64,000 bases of DNA, taken from Telopea speciosissima. Its lineage: Eukaryota; Streptophyta; Magnoliopsida; Proteales; Proteaceae. The stretch is from NCBI RefSeq assembly GCF_018873765.1, contig NC_057926.1, forward strand, positions 48,661,043-48,725,042. The letters run 5' to 3'. The notes under the pieces were generated by a model. It was not told the origin of the DNA. It did no database searches and saw only the letters and a list, made by a program, of their open reading frames with translations. The translations under genes were made by a program, and so were the position numbers. This document shows, piece by piece, positions 53,365 through 64,000 of the stretch; the first letter of the stretch is position 1; each line of letters opens with the position of its first letter.

Positions 53365-56300
53365 TCAACCGAATATCCTATAAGTTAGTTGCATGTTCTC
53401 AATAAGTGATTTCCCAAGTGAAGAGTAAAGGGTTCTGTACAAGTAAATGGGGATGTGATCTTACCTTTGCAATCGGGTTTGTGTACGCCTGAATTCAAAC
53501 CAAACAAGAAGATGTGCAATGGTTAGTGTAAAATTTAGAGATGAAGTTTCATGGGTAAAAAATCTTAATGTGGAGATACTAGTCATGTCTGTAAAGAACT
53601 AGAGCATGAGGGCAAGGGCCTTGATATTATAAAGGCCTGCAAAGTAGATTAGTTATCACATTAGTACCTTTGTGGTGGTTGCTTCTGTGTTTGAGGTTTA
53701 ACTTCTGGCTTTGATGCTGGTTGTTGGGTTCCATCACTTGGGATGGATAAACTCTTTGCCTGTAAGAATCCCACATAGGAACAGGTAAGTAATACTGAAA
53801 CTGTTCTGTTTGCCTTTTCCAATTATTTTTTATGGTACCCAAAACACTGGTAACCAACTTACCAAGTTTTTAAATTGGAGATTGTAGAACATTTGAATGT
53901 ATCTTTGTTTAGCTTGTTTTTGTTCCTTGTTCAACTGCCTCCAGAAGCCATAGATGGATCCCATGTTCAACACTCTGGTGGCATAGATATTCCACGTATA
54001 GCTTCAAAACACAATCATTCAAAAGATGAAAGTATCAGAGAAGGAAAACATAATTTTCAAACTAAAAATAAGTGAAATTTCTCGAGGAATCTATGACTTA
54101 ATTACCATTCATATATTCTCTGGAGACCTCCTGTGGATATTTTGTTCCAGTATTCAGGATCCTCCTTGGACTTCTCAAAGAAATCAGCAATCTTATTGCT
54201 TGACTCATCTCCATTGTTGGGATCAATATGGAATCCTGAGACCCCATCCACAATGATTTCGGCTGGGCCTCCCTGATTGGTTGCAAAGGTGGGTAGCCCA
54301 CAGTTCATTGCCTCAATGACCGTAAGACCAAAGGCTTCATAGAGAGCAGGCTGAACAAAAGCTCCCTTTGAGTCAGCAATGCAACGGTACAACTCTCCAT
54401 TCCGGACTCTATCATTCTGAGCTGCTATCCATCTGATCTGGCCTTTAAGTTGATATTTATCAATCAGGCTTTGCATCTTTTTAATCTCAGCTATTTCTTC
54501 TCTGTCTTTTGATTTGGATGGATCAAAGAAGCCAGCAACAACGACAAGATTGACCAGATTCCTTAGCCTCTTATTCTTACCATACCACTCCGTTAATCCT
54601 GTGATGTTCTTCACTATATCGAGTCTTGCCATTGAGAAGATAATTGGTTTCTTCCTATCTTCTAGAAATCCACTGTTCAAACCAGAGTTCAGATCAGACA
54701 TTAGAAATTTAGAGAAATAGTGCAAAGTAGTATTTCTCTTCAAAATGTACATGCAACATGAAAATGAAGGCATATGACTGTTGCATTACTTTAGTTTCAG
54801 AAGTTAAAAATGGGCAAGTGATCCTGGCATGTTTTTTGTGCTCAAGACACATAAACTCGTTGATGTCACAGGATGGAAGTCAAGTAAGACATTGGTTTGT
54901 TGTTTTTTCGCAGAGTATGCCTCTCAATCAAGATACATGAGTTGAAAGTATGAGACTCACAAGTGCTCATTGTTATCCTGTTTATTGTATAGGAGTTCTT
55001 CAATGGCAGGGTGAAATGTGGTCAACCGCTTCTGTTTCTGTGTGTATGGGAAGTAGAGAGATTGATCAGCACCAGGGGCAGCAATGTTGAACTTTGGATC
55101 AAAGACGTTGATGCCTGAGACTACTCGGCACAGCCCTGGTAGCGTAAATGCAGCATGGCTTTCATACTGTCCTGGCCTGTCCTTGCTGCAGATAAAATAA
55201 AACTGGAAGTTAATTTTTCAGCAACTTTTCTCTAGACTCAACTTGGAACGTAGTTAAACAAATCAAAAGTTATAATTATAACAATCATCAACTACTACTA
55301 AAAATTTGTGCAAGCTTATCATGAAAGCACCAAATTGGTAGAGTCAGTGAGAGACTTGGTGACTTTCCAAGAAAATATATTTACTCAATCCAATTTCAGA
55401 AGACCTTTAACCAGTTCAGGATTGAGATTGGTTGATTCAATCAAGTTCTTCTGAATTCTATGAACATTTAGACTTAGTAGGAGCTCTGACAAACATATTT
55501 AGACTTAAGTCTGAAATGTGGCACAGTGACTAACCTTCCTGCTATTTCTTGGTATGTGCTTGTGATGATGAAATCGGCAGAATTCATTGCGATCATGTCA
55601 GCTGTGAATTGGCATGAGAAGTGATACTTTCCATCTAGTTCTTTCCATTTGATGTCTGAATCTTCATACTTTGTCTTCTCTAGAGCATGAGCAATGGTTC
55701 CCTAGGTTTGGAGTTCATCAGATCAGTAACAGTTAAACTTGAGATCTACAAGTTGATCGAACTTGTAAATAATATGATCAATACCTGAGTTATCCCAAGT
55801 TTGCTTGCAATGAGAGATGCTGCCAGGTTTCCGTCAGTGTAGTTACCAATGATGAGGTCAGGCTTCCCATCCAAGTGATCAAGGATCTTGGCAGTGGCAT
55901 CCTGGGAATTCAGAAAGGTAATTTCTGACTGATATGATCTATATAAAAGAAAAAGATGCTGAAGCAAAATAATGGGTTTGCAATTGAACTGGGTACTTGC
56001 CTGAGTAAACTTCTCAAGGTAGGGGTAGATGTCGAAACGGGAAACCCACTGATGAAGGACACCACTTTCTGTCGTAAATGGAACTCGGAGGATGTGAGAA
56101 TGTCTAGTGTTTAAGACTGGCTCCAGCTCTTGGTTGCACTTAGTCCCTCGAGCATCAGGTATAAGTCGTGTAACCTGTACAAAATAAGCACTACTGTAAT
56201 CAACCTGAACTGGTGGTGATTATGAATGCTTCACAATGATTTCAGCATACCACAAGAATTTGAGGCTTGATACTCAGCCCTTGCTTCTTAATTCTAAGGA

Positions 56301-58159
56301 GCAATTCATCCTCCAGGGCCTTTACTTGATCTAAAATGTAGACAACCTGTTTAATATGGCATAAACCGTTAGTTCTTTTGTTGATGATGCAATCTGTTTC
56401 TATTAGCTGCTGGATTTGATTTGTACCTGCCCGCCAGTATCAGGTAAGCCAAGGACATCTGCTTGGCCAAAGTAGCCATGGATAGAGAAGATGACAATGT
56501 TGAATATTGTCGGAAGCCTACTGGAGAATTTCTCCATGTTCACTGAATCTGGTGCTTGGAGTACCTCTGAGAGTGATCTCATTGTCTCTTTGACAGTTTC
56601 TGCAGTATCACCCCATCCTTTCTCAAAACCCCACTCAGAAAACCTGAAAATAGAGAAAGGGTGGTTTAAAGGCCTATCATTTGGATATCTTGTTAATGTT
56701 TTTCAGTTTCTAATGATCAAACAAGCTGTGAAGCAGAGACCTCTGCTCAAACTTCTGATATGGGGTGTCTTTGGGAAGTGCTGAAACATATACATCCGCT
56801 ACTACTAATGCCCCTTCAAGTTTGGCGACAGTGTTGAGGGTATCATTGATCATAAGATTCTGCAAGTTTCAAACCAAAAGGAAAGAGAACATGAATTTCT
56901 GACATTGTACCATGAGAAACAACATCATGTTGTCTTCTATGAGGTTTTTATTGTTTTCATACTTGTCCTTGATGATTAAGAGCAAGTAAGAAGTCCAGCA
57001 AAGGCTTTGCACTCTCAGAGCCCCCCGCCAACTTTGAAGTTATGAACTTACAGACATAGTTGCGCCCATTACCGATAGAAGATGATAGGGTTACATGAGG
57101 AATAGAGTAGTCAAATGCTCCAAAATCCACTTCCAATGCATATTCATCTTTCGCCCTGCATATCAAATTATTTTATTCTGTATTCAAATAACTACTAGAC
57201 AGAAAATTATGAATGGAGGAGTATATGATCTATGTAATTTCAAAGACTAGCCAAATCAATGATAAATGCAGGATGGTTTGAAGTAATTCATGAGTTTCAT
57301 GGATGATACACTTCCACTACCAACAACTACTCCATTAACTCTGATGAATTATATGAAACTCAACCTGTTTTGATTAATTATCTAAGATTTTGATATAAAC
57401 TGTGCAAATTTAAGAGTGGTGCATTTTGTTGATTGATATTCATAGGTATCTCTTCAATAGCTCATTCAACTTGGTGAGTGAACCTGCCCAGTCCCCTAGT
57501 TTTGAATCTAGTTGAATCTAGTTGAATCTTAACTTTCGAGGCATAGAGATGGCATACCATTTCTCATCGCAGATAATTTCTTTGTATTTCAAGTACTCTG
57601 CAGCAGTGATTCCATCAACTGAAAGATCTTCAGAGTTCACCTTAACAAACTCCCAATATCCAGGATTGGGTCTCACAGCAAATGCAACATAAGGAGGAAC
57701 AACAGCTGCTTCCTGTAATATCCAAGAAATTGAATCCATGTATCACTGAGATTTTCTTAAAGCTGGATAATTAAAGAAAGCAGGTAAAAGGAGGGCAGTG
57801 GAGCAGTAATTAAAACCTGAGTGGAACAGAGGATGTAGCCAAGTAAACCTTCCAAGACCTTGGCTCTTTCAAGCTTATCCTGGATTGATCTCTCCATTTC
57901 TTCCATTAAATGGTGGAGCTTCATTAACCTCCTCCCATTTGATGTATACCTGTTATTGTTAAATTTTTGAAAATGTGAAAACTGGAGTTTTCTCATGAAA
58001 AAAAATTTGGTACAACCAAAGAGAGAATGAATTCGAAGGAAATCAAATCTTGACATACGTAGCAAAGCATTTCTTCATATGGTACCGAGATTGTCTCAAA
58101 GCCTCAGGCATGCTATCAGCTATGGTGTCCGATCGCTTGAAGCCAGACCCAGAAGCCAT
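53365..58159 (-). CDS. SUS: Sucrose synthase, SUS6/SUS7 clade
   Basis: Reversible cleavage of sucrose with UDP into UDP-glucose and fructose, a GT4-type (GT-B fold) enzyme. Sixteen coding exons in transcript order: 58159-58059, 57949-57817, 57712-57558, 57155-56963, 56859-56741, 56643-56427, 56346-56251, 56174-56001, 55901-55785, 55701-55535, 55185-54961, 54672-54106, 54001-53863, 53759-53668, 53488-53465, 53377-53365. They total 2532 nt (843 aa plus stop), in phase throughout. Seen: N-terminus [69 protein letters not shown], and the E-X7-E pair E678/E686 in EAFGLTVIE. The C-terminal tail is [12 protein letters not shown], then [12 protein letters not shown]. The tail and N-terminus place it in the SUS6/7 group, linked in Arabidopsis to phloem callose. 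Intron 8 is GC-AG. The gene appears intact. Confidence 0.95.
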
Positions 58160-59648
58160 TGGATCAGAAATTGTAAATGTGAAAAGCTTTGAAAGAGAAA
58201 GGTTCTGAATTCAGGAAAGGTGATATGGTTCATCAAGCTGAGGGTTGGATGAACATTTTATAGATACTTGCTTTTGGTTTCAAGAAAAATACTCATTGGA
58301 ATCAAGAAATTCTGTTTGGCTTGACATGGAGGAAGAAAGGATGTGAATAAGGTGGGGAGAAGACAAAGCACATTCCTTGAAGTGGGGTTGGAAAGGAGGT
58401 AAAGAATAACAAGAAGAAATTTAACCAAAAAAAACAAGAATAACAAGAAGAAAGGAATTCATCAGGGAAGGAAGCAAAGATTCCTGGTAAACTCAAAAAT
58501 TTTTAAATGGAGGAAAAACCTTTGTGGGTTCAGTGTCATTAGAAATGACTTTTATTCTTTCCTTCTTTGGTTTGTTTTGTTTTGTTATGGTGACCGTTGC
58601 AAGAGGTTTTGTATTTTTTTAAAAACCCAAGATACTATCCCCCGCCAAAAAGAAAATGAATTCGAATGGGCCCAGGCCCAAACCTTCCAAGTTCCAACCC
58701 TACTTCTTGGGTTTAGCCTATAGGGCTGAAATTTTTGGGCCTCAGGTTGGGCTATACTGAAAAGAATATAAAAAAAAAACCAAGGTCAGGTTGAGTTGGG
58801 CTTGGGTTCATGCTCTTGGTAACCCAAGACATGTCCAAGCCTAAACAGATGTCATCGCCTAATAGATGTATTCGAATAGGCCCAGGCCCAAACCTTTCCT
58901 CATTCACTTTCAAATGTTCTCACGCACTCTTATACTCCCTTGACAATCAAACAAAGCTTTAATCTCATGGTTTTTGCAGACCAAAAAAACATGGTAAAGA
59001 AGAGGGTAGGTGCCCCTTTCATCCAAAATGTGTTTTAGACCCAGAATTTATTCTGAGAATGCATACCAAACATAGCCTAAGGCATCATTAGCTGGAATCT
59101 GGATCACAAGAATTCACTTGAGTTGTTCGGTGGTTGTGCAGTAAGTGGATTGTAATGTGCAGGTTCGAGATCAATGTAAGAATGGAAATTAGGGCTCTTC
59201 AATAAGGATTGCAACACGTCAAAAGCATAAAATTGATGAGCAACTAGGGGAGTATGATACAAAGGAGACAACGAGCAATTTTGTTTGATGGAAAACAATT
59301 ATACAGACTAGCCATGCATCTACTTTGACCTCGTCACTTAAATGTTAAAGGTCCTTTTATCATCTTTTAATTTTTTTTCGTATATAATATGGGTAGCTAG
59401 ATCACTTATTAGTTATCTTATGTCATACGGATAACATATCTCATGTTTCTTATGGTCTAGATTTGTTTGCCAAGTTATTTGCATATATGAGTTCCTAATT
59501 TTATATTCATAATAAAAATCATTATCTTCACATGAATAGTAAGCCTGGGGGATAGAGTTTGAATTTCTAATTAATGCTAAACCTTGGAACCAGTACCAAC
59601 TAACAATGGAATGGTCTGGTTCTAGTTCCTAATCGATCCCAACTCTTA
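58160..59648. other. Sucrose synthase 5' UTR, promoter and spacer
   Basis: Upstream of the SUS start codon. An AGAAA-rich stretch occurs in the sense strand. A word of about 25 bp beginning TTCGAAT(G/A)GGCCCAGG is repeated near 58661 and 58870. No further gene was recognised. Confidence 0.45.
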
Positions 59649-60038
59649 GGCTGCGTTTGGTAACGGTCTGAACAAAGAACGCCCGTTCTTGACTAAGAAC
59701 GTTCTTTTGCGTTCTTCGTCTGGAACGGCGTTCTGAGACCAAAAATAACCATTTGGTAACGTTCTCAAGAACGCTGTTCAGAACGGAAATGGTGTTTGGT
59801 AAAATTTGTTCAGAACAGTTTTGATGTTAATTACAATAATGCCATCCTTACCTCAAAATACATGTTTCTCTACAAACATAAATTAAAATTGTCTCATAAG
59901 TTCCTTATTTAACATAGATTAAAATATCTAATAAATTCCTAAACTTAACATAATTTAAAATATGTCTATAATTAAAATATGTCAACTTATAGTTAATTAA
60001 AGTCATTAAATTACAACTTTGACAACCTCTCTCATGAT

Positions 60039-60239
60039 TTAATTTTCTTCTTTCTTCAAGTCTAACTTGGTAAGACCTTTAAGGATGTCTTTGAACATCT
60101 TGGCATGATTTTCCGAGGATGTAATTGCACTCTTGCAATAACCTTTCAGAAATTTCGAAGAAGACGGAGCGGATACAGCTGTTGAGCCTGAGGGACAAAC
60201 CACTGATACATTAGTCTGTTGGCTAGAAGATGAGGTCAT
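60039..60239 (-). pseudogene. Serine-rich ORF remnant in the Harbinger-like element
   Basis: 66 codons. It has a Ser/Thr-rich start and then GYCKSAITSSENHAKMFKDI. It lies downstream of the Myb/SANT-like ORF on the same strand and could be the C-terminal part of the same ORF1-type protein after an intron. Short and unproven. Confidence 0.35.
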
Positions 60240-60284
60240 GCCTTCTTCTATCGATTGAAAAAATTCACATCCGCAATTATCACT

Positions 60285-60578
60285 CTATAAAATCCAACAG
60301 AAGTTACATAAACAAGCCATAGTTTGGTCAAACATATACAAAAGAAACTCATTCAAATCACATTCTTGCATTGTCTCTCTGATTGCCAGCCCACTCTTGT
60401 ATTGCATTCTTGCACTCTTCTTGCATTGCATTCTTCCACTCTTGTTGCCAGCCCTTACATTATCTACCATCAACCGAACTAGTAAGGCAACCTCAGTAGT
60501 GGACCAAGATACAGGACCAACTTTTGATTTTCCTTTTGACCTTGATGAAGTAGCCATAATATCTGAATAATAACACAT
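60285..60578 (-). pseudogene. Myb/SANT-like (Harbinger ORF1-type) remnant
   Basis: 97 codons. The text SWSTTEVALLVRLMVDNVRAGNK resembles the first helices of the plant Myb/SANT-like domain (W-T...E...L..LM...V..GNK), which occurs in PIF/Harbinger ORF1 proteins and in domesticated relatives. The rest is an imperfect tandem duplication (GRMQCKKSARMQYKSG). No conserved second half of the domain follows. Confidence 0.5.
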
Positions 60579-61122
60579 ACATTAGTTCTATCTATTTCAT
60601 AATTCCCTTCCTTTCAATGTAAAACAGGGGCTCCATTTGAAAACAGAGACAAAACAGGCTTTTCTTCCAAGCACCTTGACAACAGAATAAGGAAGTACAA
60701 TGCTGGGAAGGGCCCTTTAATGAAGGGTGTCAACTGGAAGAAAAAACTGAAGAGTACTTGTCTTAATCAAATTTTTATAAATGAAAAGATCTACCGATGC
60801 AGGGTAGAGTACAGAGCAAACTTGGGTGAGGGTGTTTAAGAGAGATCTACCAGATAACTACAGCTTATGATTAGAATGATCTTTCAAATAACTTCAGCTT
60901 ATGACCCATAAAGGAATGAGGTCCTCATTCAGGCAAGTCAGCAACAAAATTTCCTCCTTTGTATCCCCCAAAATGAAATGCATTTTGTCTATGAAAGAAT
61001 CATCCTTGGATTATATTGCTAACAGAAGAAGAATTAAAAATAAAAAAGATGAGACAAGCGTTGCAGGGTAGAGACCCCAACCATCAAAACCTTTGCTGAA
61101 ACAGTCGGTAGATGTGTGCCTC

Positions 61123-61164
<42 letters not shown>
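61123..61164. repeat. (GT)n(GA)n microsatellite
   Basis: GTGTGTGTGT at 61123-61140 runs directly into GAGAGAGAGA to 61164. Confidence 0.9.
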
Positions 61165-61165
<1 letters not shown>

Positions 61166-62178
61166 ACAATATGAAATTCCCAGGACTAACAACCAAGGCA
61201 TGGTACATGCATCCTCTTTTTACTTCTAATTTGGAGCTTATAGGAACCATACTCTAATCAAAAAATTACATGCATGATGCATTGCAACGTTAATGTACAA
61301 AACAGTCATGAACAGTATGGAATAATCATATTCTTATACCCATGGCATTTGCAATCCTAAAAATGCTTTTCCAATGATCACGTTTTGGGAGTGTTTCAAT
61401 GCTTGGAGCCTTCAATATGTCTAATTAAACAAAAGATAATTTGCCTTCTATCTCCACATTCTTTTTTCAGGTATACAATTGTGTAAAAATTTTGTTCAAG
61501 GGTGACTATAACAATACCATCCAAACCACATGCCGCAAACCAACTTAATATTTTGTTCCATATATATATCCTCAAAGAATAGCTGAAATCCTGATCTCCG
61601 TGTGCAATGGTTTATCTAATATATCCTTCATTATCTTTTCCTATTCACAATTGATCAAGGACAAACAGATGAGTTTAAAACTACCAAAAAGTTCATTCTT
61701 ACTTCTGTTCTATTTTTACTCTTTTTGTTGCCATGTGCCTAGCAATTTGTCATTACCTAGGATCAAACATCTAAATTACAACAGAAAGCATTGGATCAAT
61801 GCCAACAAGCGCTGAATCAACTATGGGTATATGTATATTTTAACCCTAATCAAACAAAGAGCTATTTCTTAATAAGCCTACCTAACAAAGAGTAATCATC
61901 CCTTAATAACAGAGAAGCTAGCTTATAGACTCATTGGATTAAAATGACATTCTTTTGTTATTTTCTATATCTTTTCAAAAATTAAAATGTAACCTTCGCT
62001 CTCAAATTTTCGGAGAAACATAAGACAGTGGCTGTGCTTTTTTTTTTCCTTCTACTATTATTGTGAAATGACTCTCCAGTGCATGCTATATTGGAGATTC
62101 CCCAACCGACTAAGGGCTAAAAATCGATTACAGTTCTGGTCCAAAATTTCACAACAAAATATGTAAACCAAAGGCTAA

Positions 62179-62361
<183 letters not shown>

Positions 62362-62869
62362 TGATTCGAAGGTCGTAAGTCGGGAGTTCAAAGATCCTAA
62401 AGTTGTACATACGATTATAGACAAGTGATCTTGTTCTAGTTCTCGGTGAAGGTAAGCTTTAATTGACCAGGTAAAAATTGAAATTGAACAAATGAAAAAG
62501 CGGACATTTAAATTAGTAATTGATTCTATTTTAGCAAACAAAAAAATTAACTTATTCTTCGTGGAGGTAGGGTAGTGGAATATGATACACCTGCTAAATT
62601 GCTAAAACAAGCGGAATCATTCTTCTACAAGCTAATAAAGGAGTACTCTCTAAGATCACGAAGCTTCCTCAGCAAATCCAAAAATCAAAATGCAGGTTTG
62701 ATTTCTTAGAATCTACAAATCTCAGAATTTAAACCAACGAAAGGAGTACCTGGTAGCTTGTGAGAGTCTCCAAGAACGATCCGACAAGAGCAATTTTTCC
62801 ACAGTTGCGAGATAAAACTCTTGTAAGGGATTTGCAAAAATAAAAATGTTAGTATTCGTTCAAAATCAG

Positions 62870-63050
62870 AGAGAGAGAGAGAGAAAAAATTTACACAGAG
62901 AAAGGAAGAGAGAGCGTGAAGGATAGCGAGATAGAGCGTGAGACAGGGAGAGAGCGAGCGAGACAGAGAGAGAAAGAGAGGATGAGAGAGGAAGATACAC
63001 AGAGAAAGGAAGAGAGAGCGTGAAGGAGAGAGCGAGAGAGAGAAACCATT
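62870..63050. repeat. GA-rich tract with ~105-bp tandem duplication
   Basis: ACACAGAGAAAGGAAGAGAG with GAGCGTGAAGGA occurs at about 62894 and again at about 62998, separated by (GA)n-rich sequence. This explains the serine/leucine-rich minus-strand ORF across 62706-63137. Confidence 0.75.
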
Positions 63051-63350
63051 GTACCTGCAGGTGGTTCGAGCGTTTCCCTTCTCTTCCTTCCCCTCCTCTT
63101 CTCGCAGATGCCTTCTTTCTTTCGATTGTGAAGTCACGAGTTTTGCTCGATAGCCTTCAATATTTTGTTCTTTGTTCTTTGCAGACCGTCTCCAAGACGG
63201 TCTGTAAAGAACGTTCTTTTACTTAAAAAATGCCCGGTTCGGTCTTTAAAGAATAAAAAAACGAACCGATAAGCCAAACACTTTTTCATATTTTTTTGTT
63301 CTTTTTGAACAAAAGAACTGTTCAGAACACTGTTCAGACCGTTACCAACG

Positions 63351-64000
63351 AAGACCAAAACTCTAGTTATTAGACTTATAAAAAATAAACTATTTTTAAT
63401 CTTTCAAATTTTATAATATATTTTTTTCCTTTTAGATAAAAATAAATTAGGACTCTCCTATCTAATAATCTCTCCCTTACCTCCCCTTTCCCTTTTTCTC
63501 TCTTTATTTCTTCTACACGCGTGTATTTGCACGTGCAAATTTACTAGTATATTGCATTTTCTTGTCACCAAGTAGCAAGTAGGTGAACTAACAATTTATA
63601 ACCTTATAAGGTTTCGAGTATTGGACCATTCATTCAAAGCATCACTAGTGAAAGTCACATTTTGCCTTCCATTTGGTAAGACATCCAAATCAATGGGACC
63701 TTCCTTTCTATCACTTATGTAAAACTGTTCAATGGCACCATCCTTCGAATCTCTTGTTGAAGCAAATTTTATAGTTGCCATGAAGGCATGAAGCTTGCCT
63801 ATCCAATGTTATAATTAAAAGTAAGTAATAAGAGGGAAGACTTGACTTCTAACTTCTAAGGTCTCTAGCTATCTTTTAATTTAAATAGGATACTAATTAA
63901 CTTTTCTCTCAAATACATCAACAGATAGAGTAGCTACCCTATCTGAGTCCCAAATTTTGACTCTGATCATGGAACTTCTTCAGCTTATTCTTGTTTTTAT
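63351..64000. other. Right end of window, no recognised gene
   Basis: AT-rich. A 61-codon minus-strand ORF at 63596-63781 (KEGPIDLDVLPNGRQN) reads like genuine protein text, but I do not recognise the family. It could be an exon or transposon fragment. Confidence 0.35.

Noticed and set aside
62706-63137. Serine/leucine-rich 143-codon ORF
   Set aside because: Reads the GA-rich tandem tract on the opposite strand; low complexity.

Overview
This is nuclear DNA from a flowering plant. It is AT-rich and repeat-dense, its genes are split by GT-AG introns, and it carries plant-specific families: an AGO1-type Argonaute with a miR168 site, a SUS6/7-type sucrose synthase, an ALIS/CDC50 flippase subunit, an OTP51-type PPR-LAGLIDADG relic and an Au-type SINE. 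Nothing bacterial or organellar was seen. The species cannot be named from the sequence; a non-grass angiosperm is my guess.

Layout. Bases 1-6162 are a large inverted repeat with arms of about 1.12 kb. It encloses a decayed 3' part of an OTP51-like gene with three in-frame stops, cut off where the right arm begins. Bases 7127-24855 (minus strand) hold an intact 8-exon ALIS gene of 350 codons. Its introns are swollen by mobile elements: an Au SINE, a CGATACGTATCG-rich element, LTR-type repeats with a nested insertion, a Ty3/gypsy gag remnant and a LINE fragment. Bases 25.4-38.4 kb are a gene desert of LINE pieces, a second and better preserved CGATACG-rich element with a 14-bp flanking repeat, a tRNA-like SINE and several foldback MITEs.

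Bases 38.4-47.8 kb hold a complete AGO1 gene on the plus strand: a leader intron, 21 coding exons, 1090 codons, a full D-E-D-H catalytic tetrad and a miR168 target site in exon 1. Downstream lie LINE and Ty1/copia debris and a broken copy of three AGO exons (51.3-51.7 kb). Bases 53365-58159 (minus strand) hold a complete 16-exon sucrose synthase gene of 843 codons with one GC-AG intron and two tiny last exons. Bases 59.65-63.35 kb look like a decayed PIF/Harbinger-like DNA transposon with a Myb/SANT-like ORF remnant. The last 650 bases show nothing recognisable.

The three intact genes are functionally unrelated: lipid flippase chaperone, small-RNA effector and sucrose cleavage. Exon models were built by reading splice sites by eye, checking that phases join without a shift, and comparing the translation with what I know of each family. 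No database search was run.
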